Of a stretch of 64,000 bases of DNA, positions 56,368 through 64,000 are shown one piece after another (the stretch's first letter is position 1; each line of letters starts with the position of its first letter). The notes beneath the pieces were generated by a model. That model did no database searches. It had not been told where the DNA came from and worked only from the letters and a program-made list of their open reading frames with translations. The DNA comes from Symbiodinium natans (Eukaryota > Sar > Dinophyceae > Suessiales > Symbiodiniaceae): positions 1,858,059 to 1,922,058 of the forward strand of contig CAJNDS010000224.1 in NCBI GenBank assembly GCA_905221605.1, read 5' to 3'. The position numbers and the translations under genes were made by a program.

Positions 56368-59300
56368 GGCTAGGGTTTGGGGTTTAGGGTGGTTTGGCAT
56401 CACTCTGCGGCTTCTTGTGTTGTGTCAACTGCCTTGGGCCCGGCCAACCTGGAATCGCTACCCCCTAGGCTCTGAAAGGTATAGCAGTAGAGCATAGACG
56501 GCAACTCCCCTGTCCACGAGCTTGAAGCTCCGTTTAGGGTTTAGGGTTTGGGGTTTAGGGTTTAGGGTTTAGGGTTTAGGGTTTAGGGTTTAGGGAACTT
56601 CTTTAGATCCAAGCCCGAGCGCACCAGACTCCTGAACGGTCCTAGCAGTGAACATCAAGCCCTGCCTCCTTCCTGGGCTTTTTGCACCAGAAATCGGCTT
56701 CTGAGGATGTTGGATTTCGGACCGGGCCCCTTGGAAGTGACTTTGGGGGGTTTGGGGTTTAGGGTTTGCGGTTGGTGGTTTGGGGTCTAGAGGTTGGGAT
56801 GTTGCCCCTTATTCTCACAGTCCTTAATCGGGACTCTAGCACCCCCTACTATAATCCCTTTTAGGGGCTGTTAGTATAAGGGGAACATCTCAATCTATAG
56901 TTTAGAAGTCAGGGTTGAGTTGATGTTTGATCGAAGCGCAAGCTACCGGCTGCCCATCTCAGTAAACACTGAACCCAAATCCCTGAATCCTAAATTAAAC
57001 CTAAACCCTAAACCCTAAACCCTAAACCCCTTCATGGCCAGGACTCTCAAGTACGGTCCGTCCCTCTTTTGGTATTGTTACCCTAGCGCAGCCGTGTAAA
57101 CCCCATACACCTATAACCCCAAACCCTAAACGCCTATGTCATGTTTAATCCTAAGCCCTACACGCCCCTGTCATCTTCGCCCCCCCAAAACTCTCTAGCA
57201 AGGCAAGCAACTACATTGACTTCTACAACCGGCACCTGAAACTGGGCGAGGCCACACGCAATAGGGCTTTGGCTCTTGGTCGGCTGCTTTTTAGGGTTTA
57301 GGGTTTAGGGTTTAGGGTTCAGGGTTTAGGGTTTAGGGTTTAGGGTTTAGGGCTGGGAGGGAGGGGGTAGGCTTGATGAGGCTTGCAAGGCTCATCGGGG
57401 CTTGCAGGGCTTTGGCTTTTTTGACTCTTAAGTGTGGTCGGCTCTTTTTGTTTCTCTGTTGGCGGGGCGGGGGGGGGGGGGGTGGCTTTGGGGGCTTAGA
57501 GTGCTCCAAAGTCCTAGTGGCCTATAGATCTGCAGTTCCGGGCCGCCTGTGCAGCGACCTTTGAGGTTCAGCCCCAAATCCTCATGTCCTGTGGCCTTCA
57601 GCTTTGGGCGCTCAGAGGTAAAAGGTCCCCAAAGCGAGGTGGACGGGCTTTTCCATACTTCCGACTTATTAAGTCTACACAGAGCATCCCCTAGAAACCC
57701 TATCATTTTCTCCTGAACCCGCCTCACTCAGCCTACTTGCTAAGTCAAAAGAGCTTCCAGGTAGAGAAGTACTCAGGAGTTCAGGGGTTTAGGGTCGAAT
57801 CGTCTTGGAGTTCTCAATCGGGGCTTCATATTTGTGGTTGCCTTTGCAGTGAGTCATAGTCGGGGCTATTTTTCAATCCCAATCCGCCACACCTGGATCC
57901 TTCTTCTCAGGGTTTGGGTCACCAACTACCTAGTGACCGTCACCTGTCTTATGCTTAACCCGGGAGACGCGCCAATGACCTTCTCCTTCTTTTAGGGTAC
58001 AGGTTGCTCTAGGTAGCTCCTGTGCAACATAATCGCCTTTTGGGGTCTTAGGGGTAGCCATATGGGAGTTTCCGAGAAAATCGGGGTACCCTTTGTGGGA
58101 GGGTCCCTCTACGGGAATTCTACTCTATGCGGGTATAGAAGGGGGTTCCCCTATTTTGGGAAATGCCCATATGCTCCCTAAACCCTAAACCCTAACCCTA
58201 AACCCTAAACCCTAAACCCTAAACCCTAAACCCTAAACCCTAAACCCTAAACCCTAAACCCTAAACCCTTGGAGTCCTTGCCAAGTCAGGTGGCTGCCTG
58301 CCTGAGCCACGCCCGACTTTGGGCAAGGGCCCTGAAGTGCGACCTCGACGTGCCCTGGCACCTGGGGGTTTAGGGTTTAGGGTTTAGGGTTTAGGGTTTA
58401 GGGTTAGGGTTTAGGGTTTAGGGTTTCTGGCCCCCGCGAACCTTGACCACAAACCTTACTTGCTATAGGGGTAGATTTGTTTTTGTTTTTTTTTTTTTTT
58501 GGGGGGGGGGGGGGGTATTATAGTTTGATAATATAGAGACCATAAGGGAATACGCTATTAGAAAATATTCCGACCCTATACTACCTCAAGTTTGGGGCTA
58601 AGGGTTGTCGAATTAGCCCATGTACCTGAAAGACAAGGTTGCAACACCCAGCAACATGTCTTCCCTTAATATAGGAAGCCCTGAAGCACTGTCTGGGCCC
58701 CGCCGAGGTTTAGGGTCTAGGGGATAGGGTACCGCAGGTTCTTTGTGTTCCTCCCCTGCCAACTCCAACACAAAACGATGTACAAGTGAGGGTCTAGAGC
58801 TAGAGAAAACCCTAAACCCTAAACCCTAAACCCTAAACCCTAAACCCTAAACCCTAAACCCTAAACGGATGTTCTCCCTTATATGGTGAGTCTGGAAGAG
58901 GGGTTGTGTGCAGGGGGCCGAACCTTCAGAGCTTCACTGCTCCTGTGGTGGCAAGGTCTGCGTCGTGTTCGAGGATGATGCTCGGCAGCTCGGATCTCGA
59001 TTTCTGGGGCTTACCCTCAGGGTCCGGTTTAGGGTTTAGGGTTTAGGGTTTAGGGTTTAGGGAATACTTGGGCCTTCAAGTACTTCCTATTTAGGGACTT
59101 TGGGGCCCAAGTATATAAGAATAAGGTACATGGACCCTTAGGGTTCGGAGTTTTGGAGTGTAGGAGTTTAGGAGTTCAGGAAATGATGATCAAGCAAAGT
59201 TTCGAGATTAGGTTCAGGGGATACCTGTCCAGAACCATGGCAATGGAACCAATCAGCCAACGAAAATTTCACAGCCCAAAGACCCTAAAGGCCCTGACCC

Positions 59301-61223
59301 TAATCTGTTCCCTAAACCCCCGAAAGCCCCGAAAGCTCCAAAACCCTAAATCTAAGCTCAGAACCGTGGGCCTTTAGTATGGTGCATGCTCCGAAGTATG
59401 GGCCCTTGTTATAAAATAGTGTATATAAGGGTTATGAGGGGGTCTGCCGGGGAGTGTACACCGAGGCCCACTAAAACCGGGCTCTCACGCCTCGTCGAAG
59501 AAGTCTCGCGCCTTCGGGACATGGGCTTCGACTGGGCCCCTTGGCTTCGACTGTGTGCCTTGGTAGTCAGGTAGGGTTTAGGGTTTAGGGTTTAGGGTTT
59601 AGGGTTTAGGGTTGAAGGCTTAGGGCTTAGGGTTTGCGGATAGGGTTTGGGGTTTCGGGTTTAGTTCTTGGGGTTTAGGTTTGGGGTTTAGGGTTTTGGG
59701 CTTGGAGTCCTTACCGAATCTTCAGTCTAAGTTATCAGTCTGTGAGGATTCCTGTTTACATGTAAGCAATACGCTGCGAATTTTCGGACCCTACACCATA
59801 AACTCCCACTCTCTGATGATAATTGCAGACATATTCTTATTTCAGGGGTACGGTGCCCTGTGAACCCTAAACCTCAAACCCTAGACATCCCTAGACGATA
59901 CTGCATGCCTAAACCCTAAACCCGAACAACCCGAACAGGGGTGTGGGGGAGTCTGGAGGTTGCTGTGCCCCTTAGGACCTCATCTACCTGCATTCCGCGC
60001 TCTACTCCAAGGGAGAGGACGCGGCTTAGGGCTTTAGGGTTTAGGCTTTAGGGCTTGAGGGTTTAGTCTGTTTCTTTGGGGTTGAGGCTGTAGGGTTTAT
60101 GGTTTAGGGTTTGGGGCACCCTGACCCCTAAACCCTAACCTTAAACCCCGCAAGCCAGGCCCTAAAGCCATGTGTGCCGATCGGGTCTAGACAGCCCGAA
60201 GCGGCATCCCAAATGCATCGCCCTCGTTAAAAGCCTTAGAACAAGGGTTGTATGGGTTATAAGGGGTTTAGAGTGAGAAGGGTTTAAAGGGTTTAATAAG
60301 AGTTATGAGGGTTATAAGGGTTAAAACCCTGGGCTTCTTTTTGGGCCCAAAGGTGTGACTACTTGGGTAGCCCAGCGGTACCCTTTACCTTTTTTTTGTT
60401 CTGGGTTCCCTTATAAAGTAACCCAAAAAGGGTGCCCTTTATTATAATATGGTTACTGGGCTACTAGAACTATGTAAGGTTGTTGGGCGTTGTTGAGCCT
60501 AAGGACCAAGCGAAGGATCTCGAGTTTGGGGGTTTCGGGTTTACAGCTCCGACCTCCGGACTGTTGATTTCCTTAGGTTGTGGGAAGCTCTTGACCTATT
60601 TCCCAAAATTCGGGTACACCTGCTATCCCCAAACCCATGAAAGTCCAAGGGTACTTCAATTTCTCGAGACATCCATGTTGGGAGGGTCTCCTTTCGCTCT
60701 TGTTCATTTCATTTGGGGTGGGAGCCCCCAACAGACCATGTGGAGCTCTTTGCTGGGGAGATTTCTGTGACTCGTGGAGAGTGGGACGAGAGGCAGCGTG
60801 TCAATATCGTTCGAGATCAAGCTACTGACGAAAGCAACATGGTCGCTTCTTTAAATTATGGCCCCTTTTGGGGTGGTCACTACAACAAGGCGGCCCCTAA
60901 TATGAAGGAGATACCCACAAAGTGACCCTAGGTTAGAGAAGTGACGACATGGATATACTTAGTAGCTGTGGCTTCGCGAATGTCATCTTTCATCTTAAAC
61001 CTGGTGCAGGGTGCTCTCCAGCACCTGTTTGCATAGGGTTTAGGGTTCTGAGCAACATGTGATACCAGCAGCCAGAGCTATAAGTACTTGATTGGGATGC
61101 TGGAGCAGCCACTTTGCAGCGGTATGGAATACGAAACATGGTCCCATTCCTCAGAAGATCTACACGGAGTTAAGGGCAGCCTTAGGGGTACGAGTTTGAC
61201 CCTAGAACCTGAAGCATAAATGA

Positions 61224-61263
<40 letters not shown>

Positions 61264-62541
61264 ACCCTAAACCCTGAACCCTAAACCCTAAACCCTAAAC
61301 CCTAAACCTCACACCCACAGGAACCCGCTGCCAGGAGATGAAGCTGGAGGGGAGTGACCTGCTGTTTGCAGGGCATCGCAAGTGGGCAGGTGCCAGGGTG
61401 TGCCGGAATTGTATTTCTTTTTTGTTTGTATAAAAACCCAAGAGGAGTTGAAAAAACAAACGATGTTCTTTTTTTTTTATCTTTGTCTATATAAAAACCC
61501 AAGAGGATATTAAGCAAAATATGTTTTCATTAAGGTTCTGAGGGGAGCATAGTGCTGTGGCAGCGGATTCGTGGGTCTTGTGGGCTGCTGGTTGAGGATT
61601 TGTGGATTGAGGTGTTTGGGTTTGGGGGTTTTGGGTTTACCTCGAGTAGAATATAGACTCGCAAGAAGATCTTTACACACAAATGTGCCAATTTTGATTA
61701 CGGTACGTTTCCTGTTTTTTAATGGTGCTCCCCTGAACCTTGAACCCCAAACCTTTAAACCCCAAACCCCAAACTGCAAACCTCACGTTTAGGGGGTTTA
61801 GCAAGTTTAGTGTTTCGCCAGCACAGGGTTGCAGGTTGACGTTGGAGGGGTCAAGGCTTGCGGGGTTTAGGGTTTATATGTTTTTGTGGCTTCAGGTTTA
61901 GGGCGTGGCTTTAGGCTCAGGATTTTTGGGGTTTACGAAAATAGGGGACCCCGCATATCGATCCCCAAATAGTAGGATTCCCCTTATAACGAGGGCCCAA
62001 TAAGGTGCCCCGGATTGGGTACTTCTCTAAATTACGGCCCCGTTTCGAGTTTCAAGTACAAGGATGTTTAGGGTACCCAAGAAGGTGGCCATAGTAAGGT
62101 CAAGTGCAGGGTCTTGGTTTCCCTTTCGGGTTTTTCTTGGGGTTTCGGGTCTAGGTGTTCTCAGCAAAGTAGGGCTACTTTCTTCGAGGCTTCTAGAATA
62201 AGTCAGGCTTAGGGCGGGTAGGGCCACATGGCCGGCGGCTCAGCGTTAGTTCAAGTCTAGCGCTACCAAGAGCCTAAGCCCGAAGCCGTAAGCCCTAAAC
62301 CCTAAGCCCCAAACGCTGAACCCTAAACCCTAAACCCTAAACCCTAAACCCTAAACCCTAAGGTGCCTACGCCTTATCTCGCCGTGGTCTTCAAAAGCTG
62401 ACGACCAGCGGGTCCATCCTCTGAGCATGGGCATGGGTCGTAACATTCATGGTCAGCTCCCGATAGAGCAGAGCCTTGTTTTGGCGGTTCCTAGGATATA
62501 TGATATATGTACACACACATATATATATATATATATATGTA

Positions 62542-62578
<37 letters not shown>

Positions 62579-62589
62579 GTACATATATG

Positions 62590-62640
<51 letters not shown>

Positions 62641-62653
62641 GTATATACATATG

Positions 62654-62685
<32 letters not shown>

Positions 62686-63533
62686 TATTATACAGAAAAA
62701 AACGTCGCAATGCAGGTCCGAGGGTTGCAGCTTTCAGTGTTTTGTCTTGCACTACATGTTGACCGAGTCTTGTGGACCCTGTTCCCCCTAAACCCAAAAG
62801 GGGACCCTAAACCCTAAACCCTAAACCCTAAACCCTAAACCCTAAACCCTAAACCCTAAACCCTAAACCCTAAACCCTAAACCCTAAAGCATGCTCTGGA
62901 GAGCTGTGCGTATCAAAGCGTGGGTTTGGATGTTTTTTTTTCGGCTTGGGGATATCTCTGGTTGTTTGCCTGAGCACCGCCCAAGGTTTTGGGGGTGTCG
63001 GGTTTAGGCTGAGGGTTTCGGGTTTAGGCTTGGGGTTTCGGGTCTAGAAGGGTTGACTAACCTTGCAAACTAAACCTCGGTGCAAGCAGGGCAACGTCGT
63101 GTACCCCAAGGTATGAGGACTGCCTCTTCCCAGTTGACGACTTTCTTCCTGCGTTGCACTCTCTCCATCCGCGCCCCGACGTGCGCGAGCTACCTTGCGT
63201 TGGGGCCTCAGCTTTTGAAGGTTCCAGGTCTTTAGGGGGTTTAGGGTTGAGGTTGCCTTTAACCCCAAGAAGCATGAAACCTCTCTCCGGAAGCACCTCA
63301 AGAGCACTCGGTGTTCCATCGAAGGTCAGTTTGTGAGCATCTTCCTGGCAGCTTCATCGACACACTGCCAAAAGCAGGCACACCAACAAACGGAGGAAAA
63401 AGGTCGAGCCCCAGGCCCAAGGCGTCGATGCTCTACATCCCAAGTCCCAAACCCGTCGACCGCACTGGACAAAGACAATTACTGGACACATGGACACCCA
63501 ATCCTAAAGCCAATAAGAGCCTCAACCCCTTAA
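54996..63533 (+). CDS. Glycosyltransferase family 25-like protein
   Basis: Family 25 enzymes transfer sugars (LPS or collagen-type galactosyl transfer). Exons: 54996-55041 ([10 protein letters not shown], like the family's N-terminal strand), 55216-~55230s, perhaps 55645-55665, 56201-56244, 57199-57250, 58290-58367, 58956-58987, 59466-59535, 59976-~60120, 61321-61377, 62363-62411, 63111-63204/63210, 63270-63324, 63352-63533 (TAA). Hallmarks: KLGE joined to [11 protein letters not shown] (family GE.AC.LSH..lW); VCVVFEDDA, the metal-binding acidic motif; [18 protein letters not shown] joined to [11 protein letters not shown] joined to [21 protein letters not shown] and HPRPDV. Nearly all these junctions close in phase. 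One exon between 60120 and 61321 is missing. The C-terminus is a long Lys/Gln/Pro-rich tail. Acceptor sugar is unknown; the start is unresolved. Confidence 0.88.
56256..56391. repeat. TTTAGGG tract with a block of 10 TTGAGGG variants
   Basis: Three TTTAGGG units, two TTTTGGG units, then about ten consecutive TTGAGGG units, ending in TTTGGGG and TTTAGGG. A similar TTGAGGG block is at 30735-30772 and CCCTCAA blocks are at 8907-8957, 35695-35725 and 61231-61266. Confidence 0.9.
57506..57615 (+). CDS. Coding-like island in a glycosyltransferase intron
   Basis: A frame reading [15 protein letters not shown] and [10 protein letters not shown] with about 70% G/C third positions, ending at G|GTAAAAG, lies in the intron between the exons at 57199-57250 and 58290-58367. 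Those two join as KLGE-VAACLSH, the family motif, so this piece must be skipped in the main mRNA. It could be a cassette exon, a captured fragment or chance. Confidence 0.3.
59014..59143. mobile_element. Family 1 element with a TTTAGGG tract in one arm
   Basis: After CCCTCAGGGTCC the expected ATGTACCAAGAT is replaced by about five TTTAGGG units; the element resumes at AGGGAATACTTGGGCC and runs to TACATGGACCCTTAGGG. Confidence 0.75.
60360..60466. mobile_element. Palindromic element, family 4 (GGTAGCCC / GGGCTAC ends)
   Basis: Left arm ACTTGGGTAGCCCAGCGGTACC, right arm GGTTACTGGGCTACT around a T-rich centre. Relatives are at about 10104-10219, 54434-54546 and, degraded, 5110-5200, 42040-42125 and 46950-47040. 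Confidence 0.65.
60700..60925 (+). CDS. ORF with VELFAGE motif inside a glycosyltransferase intron
   Basis: After CCCCAACAG a frame reads [18 protein letters not shown] and continues to TGA at 60923-60925; the last third is repeat-derived. Many dinoflagellate proteins carry a similar 'VELFAG.xSVTRG' segment, itself reminiscent of the SAM-binding FAG motif of C5 methyltransferases; that comparison is from memory. It is probably a fragment of a dispersed ORF family. A role as the missing glycosyltransferase exon is not supported by phase. Confidence 0.3.
62505..62692. repeat. (TA)n / (TATG)n microsatellite
   Basis: TATATATATGTA-type repeat in the glycosyltransferase intron between the exons at 62363-62411 and 63111. 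Similar A/T tracts occur at 13460-13570, 15120-15230, 23150-23190 and 50880-51050. Confidence 0.95.
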
Positions 63534-64000
63534 GACTGAGGGAGAAAGAGCGTTCGCTTACTGTGCTCACTTCATTCTCTTTGTGCGCTTACCTCTTTCA
63601 CCCATCTTCACGGGCGGTTACTTTGGGGTCTCATGGTCTAGTTTCCTGGCTCATGATTCCAAGGTGTTGCACGGTTATAGCTGGAGAACCTGATGTTGGT
63701 GTCCCGAGGGTGGGTTATTAGTGGCTTGGAAACAGAGGTTGGGTCTCAAGGGCGGATTCATGGTTCAGTTTGGATAGGTGGTTAGTAGTTCGTTCAATCC
63801 AGGCGTTAACAGGGTCTCAAGGTGTGACAGGGAGACTCCGGAAGGCTAGACACGCGCTTGGAGTCTCAAAGTTGTTCATCGTGTTCATGGAGGTCACAGG
63901 GTACGGCTTCTAAGTCAAGATGGCACGGTTTCAAGGGCGGATGCATGGTTTTAACTGCCAAGGTACGAACTCCAGCTCCAAGAAGCAGATGATAGGTTTA
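63534..64000. other. 3' flank of the glycosyltransferase without telomere-type repeats
   Basis: No TTTAGGG or CCCTAAA unit pair and no palindromic element was seen here. There is a loose repetition of phrases such as GGGTCTCAAGG, GGTTTCAAGGGCGGAT and GGCGGATTCATGGTT with about 100-150 bp spacing. No coding-like frame was supported. Confidence 0.5.

Larger units (their letters stand above)
1..63290. repeat. Dispersed TTTAGGG/CCCTAAA (telomere-type) tracts
   Basis: Over 100 separate tracts of about 2-28 units, in both orientations. Besides those listed separately: 2634-2700, 6119-6172, 6996-7042, 8733-8790, 9126-9193, 9358-9400, 9488-9600, 12009-12068, 12177-12232, 13216-13274, 18106-18184, 18283-18349, 22262-22340, 24528-24570, 26199-26275, 27380-27456, 27716-27820, 30546-30600, 37714-37790, 38110-38180, 40137-40220, 41740-41820, 42281-42375, 43735-43800, 45920-46005, 51186-51251, 52195-52250, 56535-56595, 57293-57352, 58180-58268, 58808-58866, 62808-62888. 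In the FNT gene 10 or 11 of 12 introns contain at least one; only the 187-bp fifth intron clearly has none. Confidence 0.95.

Noticed and set aside
62427-62817. Tyr/Ile-rich frames of about 110 codons on both strands
   Set aside because: They translate the (TA)n/(TATG)n repeat and overlap an intron between two well-supported glycosyltransferase exons.
1-64000. CRISPR array
   Set aside because: The short regular repeats are contiguous tandem units without unique spacers, in a eukaryotic setting.

Overview
ORGANISM. The window looks like nuclear DNA of a dinoflagellate. The reasons are: a TTTAGGG/CCCTAAA repeat (the telomere type of dinoflagellates, plants and some other alveolates) scattered through the whole window; very short exons (about 25-190 nt) with G/C-rich third codon positions inside introns of 0.2-1.7 kb; a large share of introns with GC instead of GT at the 5' splice site, a known dinoflagellate habit; and every recognisable gene on the + strand in one head-to-tail series. 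No mitochondrial, plastid, rRNA, tRNA or CRISPR feature was recognised. The species cannot be named from the sequence. Most long open frames are chance frames in repeats. The real genes had to be rebuilt exon by exon from splice sites, reading phase and family motifs.

LAYOUT (all + strand). 1-2.5 kb: repeats plus two exon-like pieces of an upstream gene. 2.57-14.47 kb: a 13-exon formate/nitrite-transporter (FNT) gene, all phases closing to 285 codons, with a small two-exon ORF nested in intron 6. 16.97-32.1 kb: a many-exon WD40 protein, best matched by memory to the WDR17 type, followed by exons ending at a stop at 34,742. 35.58-41.50 kb: a cyclophilin-type peptidyl-prolyl isomerase. 41.55-45.07 kb: a predicted secreted, Cys-rich protein of unknown function. 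45.25-53.68 kb: an unidentified gene. 55.0-63.53 kb: a family-25-type glycosyltransferase with an EDD motif. 63.5-64 kb: unique-looking 3' flank without telomere-type repeats.

REPEAT LANDSCAPE. Nearly every intron holds one or more TTTAGGG or CCCTAAA tracts, in either orientation. Introns also carry several families of short palindromic elements, two of them with a fixed length of 109 bp, and one 108-bp element that is itself a complete GT-AG intron. Telomere-type tracts interrupt a (GA)n microsatellite and two palindromic elements, and one is flanked by a 20-bp direct repeat, so they behave like inserted sequence. Several exons end directly at the repeat, so that a repeat unit (G|GTTTAGGG) supplies the 5' splice site. 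This repeat-built intron population is the most interesting thing in the window. The genes show no shared pathway; the order looks like an ordinary dinoflagellate one-way gene series.
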